Below, piece after piece: positions 1-9,469 of a stretch of 57,387 bases of DNA (positions are counted from its first letter, which is position 1; each line of letters starts with the position of its first letter). Under the pieces are notes generated by a model that saw only the letters and a list, made by a program, of their open reading frames with translations, did no database searches and was not told the DNA's origin. Both the position numbers and the translations under genes were made by a program. Source of the stretch: Thermoplasmata archaeon (GTDB lineage: Archaea; Thermoplasmatota; Thermoplasmata; Thermoplasmatales; Thermoplasmataceae); contig JAKBQY010000021.1 of assembly GCA_021835025.1 (NCBI GenBank), positions 1-57,387 on the forward strand, in the 5' to 3' direction.

Positions 1-897
1 GATCAATATGAAATAAAGCATGAAAATATTGATAATATACTCAGCGAAAACGTGGATATAAATAAATGGATTAATTTTGCAAGGAAAGCAAAGGAAAAAC
101 TTGATAAAGGATATGGAGTTGTGTTTTTCCACGGAACGGACACTATGCAGTATTCCTCATCGGCATTATCATTCATGTTTGAACAGCAGACCGCGCCTAT
201 AATATTTACAGGAAGTCAAAGAAGTTCTGACAGGCCAAGCAGTGATGCTTTTGTAAATATTGAAGGTTCAATAAATTTTTCATCTACTGATATTGGTGAG
301 GTATGTATATCTATGCATTCATCCACCTCGGATGATTCCGTTTCACTTCATCGTGGTGTAAGGGCCAGAAAAATGCATACAAGTAGAAGGGACGCATTCA
401 GGACAATAGATGCTGAAGAGTTGGGAACATATAAAAATGGAAAAGTGAAGGTAACAGGTAATTATAAAAAAAGAGGAGAGAAAAATATTTTAAAAGATAA
501 ACTCGATGAAAATGTATCAATTGTATATTTTTATCCGGGCATGGATGAATCGCAATTCCAAAATATCGCCATTGACAAAAAAGCAGTGGTAATTATGGGA
601 ACAGGTCTAGGGCATGTTTCTGAAAATATATTAAATACAATTAAAAAACTTTCAAAGGACACCTATTTTTTCATGACATCACAGTGCATCAATGGTTCGG
701 TGAATCTAAATGTATATTCTACTGGAAGGGAACTTTTGAAGGCTGGAGTGGTACCCTTGTACGATATGCTTCCTGAAACAGCAATGTTAAAGGCAATGTA
801 TCTACTGGCAAATTATCCGGACAATTTTACAAATTTGATGAAACAAAATTTGCGTGGGGAAATAAATAATAGAATATTGGTGGGTGATATTCAATGA
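1..897 (+). CDS. gatD: Glu-tRNA(Gln) amidotransferase subunit D, 5' end cut by window
   Basis: The frame is open from base 1, so the gene enters the window truncated; a GTG at 52 is internal and not the start. GatD is the asparaginase-like subunit that releases ammonia from glutamine or asparagine, used by GatE to convert Glu-tRNA(Gln) to Gln-tRNA(Gln) in archaea. The segment HGTDTM is the second catalytic motif of L-asparaginase-type enzymes, and ITGSQR-like IFTGSQR and the downstream STGRELLKAG segment fit the family. The first Thr motif (TGGT) and the N-terminal domain of about 100 residues must lie upstream. The stop overlaps the gatE start by 4 nt (ATGA), so the two are translationally coupled. 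Confidence 0.93.
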   Translation, partial: DQYEIKHENIDNILSENVDINKWINFARKAKEKLDKGYGVVFFHGTDTMQYSSSALSFMFEQQTAPIIFTGSQRSSDRPSSDAFVNIEGSINFSSTDIGEVCISMHSSTSDDSVSLHRGVRARKMHTSRRDAFRTIDAEELGTYKNGKVKVTGNYKKRGEKNILKDKLDENVSIVYFYPGMDESQFQNIAIDKKAVVIMGTGLGHVSENILNTIKKLSKDTYFFMTSQCINGSVNLNVYSTGRELLKAGVVPLYDMLPETAMLKAMYLLANYPDNFTNLMKQNLRGEINNRILVGDIQ

Positions 898-2690
898 AAA
901 TTGGGTTGGAAATTCATTTTCAATTGAAGGGTAGTAAACTGTTCTGTTCATGTTCAACAGAGGGCACAAAAAAGGATTTATATTTTCAGAGAAAAATGAC
1001 ACCAACAATGAGTGAACTTGGAAAAATAGACAGAGCCGCGGAATATGAAAATATAAGGAACAGGAATTTTACATATTATGTGAGCGATAATTCCTGCCTT
1101 GTGGAAGCTGATGAGGAACCCCCGCATGATCCAGATATGGAGAATATTAAAACTGCTATCATAATTTCTCTTGCACTTCATTGTAATGTAGTAGATTATA
1201 TTTCTTTTATGAGGAAAATAGTAATAGATGGTTCAAATACCTCTGGATTTCAAAGAACAGGTATCATTGGTATGGATGGATATATTGAAACGTCGAAAGG
1301 CAAGGTAAGGATATCAACAGTCACCCTTGAAGAAGATGCAGCAAGAAAATTATCCAATAGGGAAGATCATGTAGATTATTCCCTCGATAGATTGGGGATA
1401 CCACTGGTTGAGATATCGACTGAACCAGACATAGTGGACGAAAATCACGCAATAGAAACAGCAAAAAAAATAGGATTTATTGTTATGTCATTGAATAATT
1501 TCAGGAGGGAGGTCGATTCAATCAGGCAGGATGTTAATTTTTCAATGGGCTTTGGAAGAGTTGAAATAAAGGGTGTTTCTAAACTTTCCATGATAAGGGA
1601 AACAATAAAATATGAAGTTAAGAGGCAGTTATCACTTCAGAAAGCCTCAGAAATAATAAATGAACGGGGAAATATCCATATTTCCGACTTTATCAACGTT
1701 GATAACATTTTCGTTAATACCACTTCCAACATGATTAAAAAGGCATTTGCCGGCAATAAAAATGTGTTTGCAGCAAAACTTGAAAATCTAAACGGGCTGT
1801 TAAAAAAAGGCGATTTTAGACTTGGGAAAGAATTGGCTGATGTAACAAAAAATCTGGGTATTGGTGGATTGATGCACTCAGATGAATTTCCGGGGTACGG
1901 GATTTCAGAAACGGAATTAAATGCCATTTATGACCTGTTAAATAAGGGAGCCAATGATGCAGTTATCCTGGTACTAACGAATGCCGATACGAAGAATTCT
2001 TTAAAAAACATGATATCTGAACGTCTGAATAAAATTATAAATATGAGTCTAGAAGAAACAAGGGCTGCAATGGAGTCGGGGGAAACAAGGTATCTGAGAC
2101 CCCTTCCCGGAAAGGAAAGAATGTATCCCGAAACGGATACGGAACTTATAGAAATTGAGGACAATTTAATAAATAGCCTTATGAAAAACATTCCTGAATC
2201 CATGGATATTGTCATCTCAAAACTAAAAAATAAATATGGCTTGTCGGGGGTTGAATCAGATGCACTCTTAAACAATAATCTCTATTATACTTTTATGGAC
2301 ATGGTAAATGTTTACGAAATACCAAAGACCATTGCAAGAATCCTGTTACAGGATATTCCAGAATACGAAAGAAAATATGGAATAAAACTGGGCAATGAAA
2401 AGGTATTAAAAGTTTTACATATTGCCCACAACAATAAATGGGAAAGGAATACAATTGAAAAAGCTCTTGAAATACTTTCAACCGGTAAGGTGAATATAAA
2501 TGAACTTGAATTCATGGAAGAACTTAAAACACTTGATTATGATTCCATAAACGATATCGTTAGGAAGTTAATTATAAACGAAAATATAAATGAAAAAAAT
2601 ATCATTCCTGAATTTAGAAAACAGACGAAGGAATCCTTTAATCCGGGAACGGTTATGGAAATATACAAAAAGTTAAAGAGAAGTATATAG
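894..2690 (+). CDS. gatE: Glu-tRNA(Gln) amidotransferase subunit E
   Basis: This is the tRNA-binding, kinase/transamidase subunit of the archaeal GatDE complex. The 598 residues match the usual 600-630. The N-terminal two thirds is GatB-like, with the segment IDGSNTSGFQRT and EEDAARKL near residues 110-155. A GAD-type insertion as in bacterial AspRS follows at about 290-400 (LGKELAD...GGLMHSDEFPGYG). The end is a YqeY/GatB-like tail domain. It is co-transcribed with gatD and overlaps it by 4 nt. No closer alternative start is seen. Confidence 0.95.
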   Translation: MKIGLEIHFQLKGSKLFCSCSTEGTKKDLYFQRKMTPTMSELGKIDRAAEYENIRNRNFTYYVSDNSCLVEADEEPPHDPDMENIKTAIIISLALHCNVVDYISFMRKIVIDGSNTSGFQRTGIIGMDGYIETSKGKVRISTVTLEEDAARKLSNREDHVDYSLDRLGIPLVEISTEPDIVDENHAIETAKKIGFIVMSLNNFRREVDSIRQDVNFSMGFGRVEIKGVSKLSMIRETIKYEVKRQLSLQKASEIINERGNIHISDFINVDNIFVNTTSNMIKKAFAGNKNVFAAKLENLNGLLKKGDFRLGKELADVTKNLGIGGLMHSDEFPGYGISETELNAIYDLLNKGANDAVILVLTNADTKNSLKNMISERLNKIINMSLEETRAAMESGETRYLRPLPGKERMYPETDTELIEIEDNLINSLMKNIPESMDIVISKLKNKYGLSGVESDALLNNNLYYTFMDMVNVYEIPKTIARILLQDIPEYERKYGIKLGNEKVLKVLHIAHNNKWERNTIEKALEILSTGKVNINELEFMEELKTLDYDSINDIVRKLIINENINEKNIIPEFRKQTKESFNPGTVMEIYKKLKRSI

Positions 2691-2798
2691 GTAATATTAT
2701 TTATATATTCAAATACTATATATTATACTATAAATTTTTCCCTAAATGTTATTTTAACTTTATCATTGAACACAAGACTTTCCCGCTTAACGACATTG

Positions 2799-2809
2799 TT
2801 ATATATAAA
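2799..2809 (+). promoter_or_regulatory. TATA-like promoter of the nuo operon
   Basis: TTATATATAAA lies at 2799-2809, centred near 2804. At the spacing seen for other first genes in this window (23-26 nt) transcription would begin at about 2828, inside the longest nuoA frame. This argues that the ATG at 2813 is not the real start. Confidence 0.5.
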
Positions 2810-2824
2810 TTTATGATACGTCAA

Positions 2825-3262
2825 ATGATGTTATTAGGATATGCTTCGCTTGTCATCACGATAATTATTCTCAGTTTAGCATTATATTTGCTTTTTAAAA
2901 TTCTACCCTCCATAGAGCAGAATAGATATAGACCAAATAAAATAAGCTTCAAAACCAAAGATATTATTGAAAATTTATCCATTGAAAACAATCCACCAAC
3001 CAGTGACGATTCTTATCTTCGTCCTTTCGAAGGAGGACAGGTGGCACATGAATATAATGAAGGAAATATAACTATACAGTACTATGTTATAATATTTTTA
3101 TATGTACTGTTCGATGTGGATATGCTTTTGTTATTTCCATGGGCATTTGATTTCTATAAACTGGGGTTATTCCCATTTATTGAAACAATAATATTCATGG
3201 CAATGCCTTTATTTGGGGTATTTTATGCATTCAAGCGTGGATATATGAGGTGGATGAAATGA
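2825..3262 (+). CDS. nuoA: NADH-quinone oxidoreductase-like subunit A
   Basis: Membrane subunit of complex I with three predicted helices (about residues 5-28, 75-98 and 105-128 of the protein). The acidic loop segment [12 protein letters not shown] is typical of NuoA and helps close the quinone cavity. An ATG at 2813 opens the frame 12 nt earlier. However, a TATA box at 2799-2809 places the transcript start near 2828, so the ATG at 2825 or 2828 is the better leaderless start. It is the first gene of a twelve-gene complex I operon and overlaps nuoB by 13 nt. Confidence 0.9.
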   Translation: MMLLGYASLVITIIILSLALYLLFKILPSIEQNRYRPNKISFKTKDIIENLSIENNPPTSDDSYLRPFEGGQVAHEYNEGNITIQYYVIIFLYVLFDVDMLLLFPWAFDFYKLGLFPFIETIIFMAMPLFGVFYAFKRGYMRWMK

Positions 3263-3726
3263 TGAAAACCGGTGAATTAGGGGTTAAAACTACAACTCTG
3301 GAAAAAGCCCTTGAATGGGGAAGGTCGAATTCTCTATGGCCATTAACTATGGGTCTTGCATGCTGTGCAATAGAGATGATGGCAATGCAGGCTTCGGATG
3401 TTGATATATCCAGATTTGGAAGTGAAATATTTAGAAATTCCCCAAGACAATCAGATTTGATGATTGTTGCCGGTACAACAAATAAAAGAATGGCACCAAG
3501 AGTCAAAAGAATTTATGAGGAAATGCCGTATCCAAAATATGTTATTGCAATGGGTGTTTGTGTTATTCAGGGGGGGCCTTATGTGGACGGTTATTCCGTG
3601 GTTATGGGTGTAGACAAGGTTATTCCAGTTGATGTTTATGTTCCCGGTTGCCCACCAACTCCTCAGGCACTGACATATGGCATAATAACATTGCAGAAGA
3701 AGATTAGAAATGAGACGGACAGGTGA
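3250..3726 (+). CDS. nuoB: NADH-quinone oxidoreductase-like subunit B
   Basis: Peripheral-arm subunit holding the terminal [4Fe-4S] cluster N2 that reduces quinone. All four ligands are visible: the tandem pair Cys38-Cys39 (LACCAIEMM), Cys104 (MGVCVIQGG) and Cys134 (VPGCPPTP). The length of 158 residues is normal. It overlaps nuoA by 13 nt, and its stop TGA (3724-3726) overlaps the ribosome binding site of nuoC. Confidence 0.96.
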   Translation: MDEMMKTGELGVKTTTLEKALEWGRSNSLWPLTMGLACCAIEMMAMQASDVDISRFGSEIFRNSPRQSDLMIVAGTTNKRMAPRVKRIYEEMPYPKYVIAMGVCVIQGGPYVDGYSVVMGVDKVIPVDVYVPGCPPTPQALTYGIITLQKKIRNETDR

Positions 3727-3731
3727 TATCA

Positions 3732-4187
3732 ATGTATAAAATTGTATCTGATGAAAAAGACAAGGTCGGTATGAGAGTGATCACAGTAGATAAGACGGAT
3801 CTCATTGAAGCCATGACTGATTTCAAAAATAAAGGATACTATTTAACCTGCCTTAATGGAAATGACATGAAGGACCATCTTGAGGTTATATATTTCCTTC
3901 ACAATTTTGACACAAACGATTATTTTGCAGTTAAAACTTCAACAAATGATGAACATTTACCATCTCTTACTAAATTATTCAAGGTAGCAGAATGGGATGA
4001 GAGGGAACAATACGACCTAATGGGAATAATTTTCGATGGGCATGACGATTTGAGGAGGATTTTTTTGCCAGATGAATGGGTGGGGCATCCATTGAGAAAG
4101 GATTATGATTTAAAAAAGGTACAATATGTAAATATGGATTCAGAAGGCAATGAGCATGTGAGCTTTGATGAAAAGGAGGGCTCATAA
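3732..4187 (+). CDS. nuoC: NADH-quinone oxidoreductase-like subunit C
   Basis: 30-kDa peripheral-arm subunit that packs against NuoD, here an independent gene rather than a NuoCD fusion. The segment EREQYDLMGIIFDGHDDLRRIFLPDEWVGHPLRKDY is the family signature. I chose the ATG at 3732 (151 residues) over the GTG at 3723 because AGGTGAT at 3721-3727 is well spaced as a ribosome binding site for 3732. The stop overlaps the nuoD ATG by one base. Confidence 0.94.
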   Translation: MYKIVSDEKDKVGMRVITVDKTDLIEAMTDFKNKGYYLTCLNGNDMKDHLEVIYFLHNFDTNDYFAVKTSTNDEHLPSLTKLFKVAEWDEREQYDLMGIIFDGHDDLRRIFLPDEWVGHPLRKDYDLKKVQYVNMDSEGNEHVSFDEKEGS

Positions 4188-5290
4188 TGCCGCATTATAC
4201 TGAATTGAATATTGGCCCTGTACATCCATCAATTCACGGTATTTTTAATTTTAAGCTTATTCTAAATGAAGAAATTATTCAAGATGTAAAGGTAACGCTT
4301 GGCTTCCTTCATAGAAATGCTGAAAAACTTTCTGAATTAAATCTTTATGCTGACAATATCATATTTTTTGACAGAATGAACTATATTGACGCAATGAATA
4401 TGGAACTTTGTTATTTGATGTCTGTTGAGAAAATAACGGGAATCGAACCCCCAGAAAGGGCGCAATGGATAAGAATGATAATGGTGGAGCTAAATAGACT
4501 TGCTGCCAGGCTTGTTGGTATGGGATCTCTTGGGCTTGACCTTGGAATGTTAACACCCTTTTTTCATGCGTTTAAGGAAAGAGAAAAGATACAGAGAATA
4601 TTCACAGAAGCATCTGGAGGTAGGCAGGAAGTAAACTATTTCAGTATCGGTGGTGTTTATCAGGATTTTACTGAAAAAATAATCAATGATATAAGGAATT
4701 TTATAGATCAATTTAAAAAAAATCTGGAAGACATGTACAACATGTTCATTCACAGTGAGATATTCTGGCAGAGAAATCAGGGTATAGGTATTATTGAACC
4801 TGAACTGGCCTTTGATTATGGTGTTACCGGTCCTGCAATTAGAGCATCCGGTATTCCTTACGATGTAAGAAAGGATGCACCCTATCTGTTTTATGACAAG
4901 GTTAATTTCGATATTCCCATTTCTCATCAAAAGGATAATTTTGGCAGATTTATGATAAAGGTGGAGGAAATGAGGCAGTCCATAAGAATTATAGAACAAA
5001 GCCTCGATAAAATTAATGATGGTCCATTTTTCAATCCGCAAGGGAAAAAGTCCCTGATGCTAAGAATAAAGGGAAATGGAGAGGCATTCAGCAGGGTTGA
5101 ATCGGACGCTGGCGAATTTGGTGTTTACGTAAAGGGAGATAATACAACAAAACCATATAGGGTTCATGCAAGAAGTCCAGGATTGAGAAATTTATCATTG
5201 TTGCCCGTCATATCAAAGGGATTAATGATAGCTGATTTCATTGCAGTTGTTGGTGGACTTGACCCTGTTGTTGGAGAGGTGGATAGATGA
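4187..5290 (+). CDS. nuoD: NADH-quinone oxidoreductase-like subunit D
   Basis: 49-kDa subunit, related to the large subunit of [NiFe] hydrogenases, forming the quinone-binding site with NuoB. The N-terminal GPVHPSIHGIF contains the His loop that contacts quinone; RMNYIDAMNMELCY and VTGPAIRASGIPYDVRKD are family signatures. The C-terminus ends in the conserved SKGLMIADFIAVVGGLDPVVGEVDR. The length of 367 residues is near the family norm. GGAGGGCTC precedes the start and serves as ribosome binding site. Confidence 0.96.
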   Translation: MPHYTELNIGPVHPSIHGIFNFKLILNEEIIQDVKVTLGFLHRNAEKLSELNLYADNIIFFDRMNYIDAMNMELCYLMSVEKITGIEPPERAQWIRMIMVELNRLAARLVGMGSLGLDLGMLTPFFHAFKEREKIQRIFTEASGGRQEVNYFSIGGVYQDFTEKIINDIRNFIDQFKKNLEDMYNMFIHSEIFWQRNQGIGIIEPELAFDYGVTGPAIRASGIPYDVRKDAPYLFYDKVNFDIPISHQKDNFGRFMIKVEEMRQSIRIIEQSLDKINDGPFFNPQGKKSLMLRIKGNGEAFSRVESDAGEFGVYVKGDNTTKPYRVHARSPGLRNLSLLPVISKGLMIADFIAVVGGLDPVVGEVDR

Positions 5291-6342
5291 ATTTACTATT
5301 CAAACTTCACCAGTGGTTTTCTTTTCTTGGAAACTATGCTTCCTATGGCATAGCCTATCTTATCGAGACAATAGTTGTTCTTGCATTTGTTGCAATTTCG
5401 TTCATCATACTAATATACGTTTTCAGAAAATATATGGCAAGAATACAGTTGAGAATCGGCCCAAATAGGGTTGGCAAGTTTGGGTTGCTACAATTGATAG
5501 CTGATGCACTCAAGCTAATGGGAAAGGAATCCATACTTCCTAAAGGGCGGGATGATATGGCATATAAAATTGCTCCTATAATAACCATGATGTCAATTAT
5601 GGTATCGTTTATCATCATACCGTATGGAGGGCTATATTATTTTGGAAATTTAACTACAACCCATTCAGATATTACACTGATATTGATATTCGGAATTCTC
5701 TCAATAATGCCAATTGGGGAGGTACTTGGTGGAATAAGTACGAGAAGCAATTATGCAATCCTTGGAACGTTAAGGGGTATTGCAAAGGATGTATCATTTG
5801 AAGTCCCAATGCTTATCAGCGTTCTTGCGATAGTCATGGTTTCCTCAAGGTCATTTGTTACGGGTGGAAGCACATACAACAGCTTAAGCCTGGCAGGCAT
5901 AGTAACAAATGAGATCATACCATATGGTATTATTGAACCACTTGGTTTGATAGTGTTTTTCATATCGATGATAGCCAGGGCATCCTACAGCCCATTTGAT
6001 CTTTCGGAAAGTGATAGTGAACTGATATCAGGATCCACAACGGAATACGGAGGAATGAGGTTTGGTTTATTTTATATAGGCTTATTTGGTATGGTTTACC
6101 TCGGATCATTTTTGGTATCGTTGCTTTATCTTGGCGGATATAATGGTCCTGTTTCATCATATTTTGGCTTTATATTCCTTTTAATAAAGGTAATAATCCT
6201 TGTTCTGATAGCATTTTTAATATGGTTATCCCTGCCAAGAATGAGAATAGACCGATTCGTTCAGTTTGGGTGGAAATATCTGCTTCCACTAGCCGTCATA
6301 AATCTTATTTATGCCGGGTTTTTTGTGTTATATATAAGGTGA
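5287..6342 (+). CDS. nuoH: NADH-quinone oxidoreductase-like subunit H
   Basis: Membrane subunit that joins the proton-pumping arm to the peripheral arm; eight hydrophobic segments are visible in 351 residues. The RIGPNRVGKFGLLQLIADALKL loop is the NuoH signature, and EVPMLISVLAIVM and RASYSPFDLSESDSEL carry the acidic residues of the E-channel. It overlaps nuoD by 4 nt (ATGA). Confidence 0.96.
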   Translation: MNLLFKLHQWFSFLGNYASYGIAYLIETIVVLAFVAISFIILIYVFRKYMARIQLRIGPNRVGKFGLLQLIADALKLMGKESILPKGRDDMAYKIAPIITMMSIMVSFIIIPYGGLYYFGNLTTTHSDITLILIFGILSIMPIGEVLGGISTRSNYAILGTLRGIAKDVSFEVPMLISVLAIVMVSSRSFVTGGSTYNSLSLAGIVTNEIIPYGIIEPLGLIVFFISMIARASYSPFDLSESDSELISGSTTEYGGMRFGLFYIGLFGMVYLGSFLVSLLYLGGYNGPVSSYFGFIFLLIKVIILVLIAFLIWLSLPRMRIDRFVQFGWKYLLPLAVINLIYAGFFVLYIR

Positions 6343-6348
6343 TATAAA

Positions 6349-6840
6349 ATGGTTGCAACAATTAAAGAAATAAAAATACCAAAAAAACCGATACCGATAA
6401 TAGGATCATTGGAGACAATGTATAATGTTGGTAGATTTATGTTTAAAAAACCAATTACCACTCAGTATCCCGAGGAAAAAGGTGAAATTCCAGAAAGATT
6501 CAGGTTCAGAATATTTTTAAGTCCGGAGTCCTGTATTGGTTGCACTCTATGCGAACAGATATGCCCAAATCACAGTATAAAAATGGAGGTATGGGAGGTT
6601 GAGAAGGAACAGGGGCTGGTTGTGGAAACCAAAAGAGGTGCAAGAGAAAACCTGCAGAACAAGCGTCACATATATCCGGATGTTAATTTTGGAACGTGCA
6701 CTGTATGCAGAAACTGTGAGGAAATATGTCCAACGAATGCAATTTACCTCACACATCAGTTTGAGGATGCAAGGACAAGAAACAGTTTTACATATTCCCC
6801 TCAGGAATTAGCAAGGCAGGAGGATGATGTAATAAAATGA
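6349..6840 (+). CDS. nuoI: NADH-quinone oxidoreductase-like subunit I (2x[4Fe-4S])
   Basis: Peripheral-arm ferredoxin subunit carrying clusters N6a and N6b. Two CxxCxxCxxxCP motifs are present: CIGCTLCEQICP near residue 64 and CTVCRNCEEICP near residue 120. With NuoEFG absent, NuoI is the most exposed iron-sulfur subunit of this complex and a natural docking point for an electron donor such as ferredoxin (inference). GGTGAT lies 6 nt before the ATG. Confidence 0.96.
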   Translation: MVATIKEIKIPKKPIPIIGSLETMYNVGRFMFKKPITTQYPEEKGEIPERFRFRIFLSPESCIGCTLCEQICPNHSIKMEVWEVEKEQGLVVETKRGARENLQNKRHIYPDVNFGTCTVCRNCEEICPTNAIYLTHQFEDARTRNSFTYSPQELARQEDDVIK

Positions 6841-7088
6841 TAACTACAATTATTTTCATGATATTTGCAGCAATTTCCATTATATTTGCAATGGCAACAA
6901 TCAATACAAAAAATCTATTACATTCAAGTGTATATCTTTTAATTTTGTTATTGACCTTTGCTGCTATTTTTATATTGCTTGGCTCTTCTTTTGTTGGAAG
7001 TGTGGAAATACTTGTTTATGCAGGTGCAATAGTGATTTTAATTGTGTTCGTTCTCATGTTAACTGGAGGAAAAGAAGATGAAGAATAA
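6837..7088 (+). CDS. nuoJ1: NADH-quinone oxidoreductase-like subunit J, N-terminal part
   Basis: 83 residues with three membrane helices, matching the first half of NuoJ (the VGSVEILVYAGAIVILIVFVLML segment includes the pi-bulge helix region of TM3). Bacterial NuoJ is about 170-180 residues in one chain; here the second half is a separate overlapping frame (7078-7299). Both halves have starts and a coherent overlap, so this reads as a stable gene split and not a recent frameshift. Haloarchaea also carry NuoJ as two genes. Confidence 0.88.
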   Translation: MITTIIFMIFAAISIIFAMATINTKNLLHSSVYLLILLLTFAAIFILLGSSFVGSVEILVYAGAIVILIVFVLMLTGGKEDEE

Positions 7089-7299
7089 AGTTCAAAAAAT
7101 AGCTGCCATACTATTTCTACTGATTTTCGGGGGCAATATACTTTTCTTAAATGCATCTTTTGTACCAAGAACGCAGAATATGGAAAATATTGGAATATTA
7201 CTGTTTTCTACATACTTTGTTCCATTTGAACTGCTATCAATTCTACTTGTAGCTTCTATTATTGGTGTAATGTATATTGCGGGGGAGGATAAACAATGA
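7078..7299 (+). CDS. nuoJ2: NADH-quinone oxidoreductase-like subunit J, C-terminal part
   Basis: 73 residues with two membrane helices (about 8-25 and 46-68) that correspond to the last two helices of NuoJ; the segment STYFVPFELLSILLVASIIGVMYIA is the family's final helix. It overlaps nuoJ1 by 11 nt in a different frame and overlaps nuoK by 4 nt, so all three are translationally coupled. Confidence 0.86.
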   Translation: MKNKVQKIAAILFLLIFGGNILFLNASFVPRTQNMENIGILLFSTYFVPFELLSILLVASIIGVMYIAGEDKQ

Positions 7300-7595
7300 A
7301 TATACTATACGTTTCAATGCTTTCAATAATTTTGTTTACAATTGGTATTTATGGAATAATAACGTCAAAAGTTGGAATGAGGATGGTCATATCTCTAGAA
7401 ATTTTGATAAATGCCGCATTACTGAACGTTATAGGCATCGCCTCACTTTACTATTCAACTAGTCTCATTGTTTTTGCTTTGTTCGTGATTGCTATTGGTG
7501 TTATTGAAACTGCTATAGGCATAGGTATATTTACAGTTGTTTATAAAAAGTTTGGAAAAATTGAAATATCTCTGCTGGGTGAGATTAAATGGTAA
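7296..7595 (+). CDS. nuoK: NADH-quinone oxidoreductase-like subunit K
   Basis: Three-helix proton-channel subunit of 99 residues, the usual length. Two buried glutamates typical of NuoK are visible: one in helix 2 (MVISLEILINAALL) and one in helix 3 (IGVIETAIGI). It overlaps nuoJ2 by 4 nt and nuoL by 7 nt. Confidence 0.95.
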   Translation: MNILYVSMLSIILFTIGIYGIITSKVGMRMVISLEILINAALLNVIGIASLYYSTSLIVFALFVIAIGVIETAIGIGIFTVVYKKFGKIEISLLGEIKW

Positions 7596-9469
7596 TACTA
7601 TACTATCTCATATTTTTGTTACCGTTAATTGCATTTCCGGTGGAATACGCAATAGGGCATTATAAATTAAGATATTCAGGCATATTTAGTTCTATAATGA
7701 TCTTTCTCTCCTTGATTCTGGTTATAGATGCATATTTTTATTTATTTAAACATGCAGTTATATATTCACATTACCAGTGGTTTTACAACATTGATGTGGG
7801 TATATACATAGACCATCTCACACTTATAATGGCATTAATGGTAACATTTGTTTCATTGATGATCAATATATTTGCTATGTTCTATATGAAGGACGATCCA
7901 AGGAAGAATGTTTATTTTGCGGAAACAAGCTTATTCGTTACTGGAATGCTGGGACTTGTGGTTGCATCAAACCTTGTTTTATTCTTTTTATTTTGGGAAA
8001 TTGTTGGTCTCTGTTCATATTTATTGATAGGATTCTGGTTTTTTAAACCAAATGCAGCTGCTGCAGCAAAAAAGGCATTCATAGTTACCAGAATTGGAGA
8101 CCTTTTGTTTATGATAGGTATGGCTGTGATATACACTTCACTATTAAAACTTGATCCATCAAGCCCATTAAGTATCCCTTACCTTATTACAAACGCATCA
8201 CACATCTCAACAGTTATTGGCCCAAACGTGCTTGCACTTGCAACATTGTTACTGCTTGCCGGAGCTATTGCCAAATCAGCGCAGTTTCCATTGCATGTAT
8301 GGTTGCCCGATTCCATGGAAGGACCCACAACCGTTTCGGCCTTGATACATGCTGCAACAATGGTTACAGCGGGAATTTACCTTGTGGCAAGACTTTATCC
8401 ATTATTTGAATTTGCCGCTCCATATACCCTTTATGTTGTTACACTAATAGGGGCATTCACGGCATTTTATGCGGGTATACTTGCCATCGTCATGAATGAT
8501 ATTAAAAGAGTACTAGCATATTCTACCATAAGCCAGCTTGGGTATATGCTTACGGCCGTTGGCCTCTCAGGCATTATTGGCTATTCGGGGGTTGCATTTG
8601 GAATGTACCATCTAGTTGTCCATGCTGTTTTCAAGGCGCTTCTATTCATGTCAGCAGCTGTTATACTTCTAGGGCTTCTTGAACTGAGGGACATAAAACA
8701 GATGGGAGGCTTATTTAGAAGGATGCCAGTCACAGCTATTTTAATGCTGATAGGGACAATAACTCTTGCAGCTATACCTCCAACAGCTGGTTATTTTTCA
8801 AAAGGGCAAATAATCAATGGAGCCTATGAATACTTCATAAACTCTGGAAATATAATTCCCTGGTTATTGCTCATATCTGGAGAGATTTTAACAGCAACAT
8901 ATATATTCAGGATGTACTTCCTTGTATTTCTTGGTAAACCCAGATCTGCAATTGCCGCCAATGCAAAAGACCCGAAAATTATATATTTAACTCCACTGAT
9001 GGTACTGGCATTTTTGTCATTAACACTGGGACTTGTACAGAAACAATTTTATACATATTTATATGCTGGAGTAGATATATACACTCCACCACTCCCAATT
9101 GAGCTTATACCGGTAACATTATCCTTTACGGGCATAGTGATAGCATATATTATTTACAGATATACAGTGTATGAAAAAATAGATATACATAAAAACGTCT
9201 TATACAAAATTATAAAAAACAAATTCTATTTTGATAAACTCTACACTCAGTATATTGCAGAAAGATTTATACTTCCATTATCTCATATATTCGGTACTGG
9301 AGATAAGGGTCTCGATAAGGGTATAGATGATTTTGGAGGTGAATTATCCGATCTTGGAGGTAAATTGAGAAAAATTGAAACAGGGTATATGACCTATTAT
9401 GTGGTTTTTCTGGTAGTCGGAATCAGCGTAATTTTTCTGGTCATAGAATTATTGGGGATGATTAACTGA
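7589..9469 (+). CDS. nuoL: NADH-quinone oxidoreductase-like subunit L
   Basis: Antiporter-like proton-pumping subunit, 626 residues, at the far end of the membrane arm. FLFWEIVGLCSYLLIGFW carries the conserved TM5 glutamate; SAQFPLHVWLPDSMEGPTTVSALIHAATMVTAG is the family core with the key lysine just before it. The region after about residue 510 includes a charged stretch followed by a final helix, consistent with the lateral helix HL and TM16. GTG start codons are not needed; the ATG at 7589 overlaps nuoK. Confidence 0.96.
   Translation: MVILYYLIFLLPLIAFPVEYAIGHYKLRYSGIFSSIMIFLSLILVIDAYFYLFKHAVIYSHYQWFYNIDVGIYIDHLTLIMALMVTFVSLMINIFAMFYMKDDPRKNVYFAETSLFVTGMLGLVVASNLVLFFLFWEIVGLCSYLLIGFWFFKPNAAAAAKKAFIVTRIGDLLFMIGMAVIYTSLLKLDPSSPLSIPYLITNASHISTVIGPNVLALATLLLLAGAIAKSAQFPLHVWLPDSMEGPTTVSALIHAATMVTAGIYLVARLYPLFEFAAPYTLYVVTLIGAFTAFYAGILAIVMNDIKRVLAYSTISQLGYMLTAVGLSGIIGYSGVAFGMYHLVVHAVFKALLFMSAAVILLGLLELRDIKQMGGLFRRMPVTAILMLIGTITLAAIPPTAGYFSKGQIINGAYEYFINSGNIIPWLLLISGEILTATYIFRMYFLVFLGKPRSAIAANAKDPKIIYLTPLMVLAFLSLTLGLVQKQFYTYLYAGVDIYTPPLPIELIPVTLSFTGIVIAYIIYRYTVYEKIDIHKNVLYKIIKNKFYFDKLYTQYIAERFILPLSHIFGTGDKGLDKGIDDFGGELSDLGGKLRKIETGYMTYYVVFLVVGISVIFLVIELLGMIN

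Noticed and set aside
4550-5041. 163-codon frame antisense to nuoD
   Set aside because: nuoD is well supported and the antisense frame has no promoter or ribosome binding site.
6837-7299. Frameshift in nuoJ
   Set aside because: Both halves have clean coupled starts and match the two-part NuoJ seen in other archaea, so a split gene is more likely than an error.
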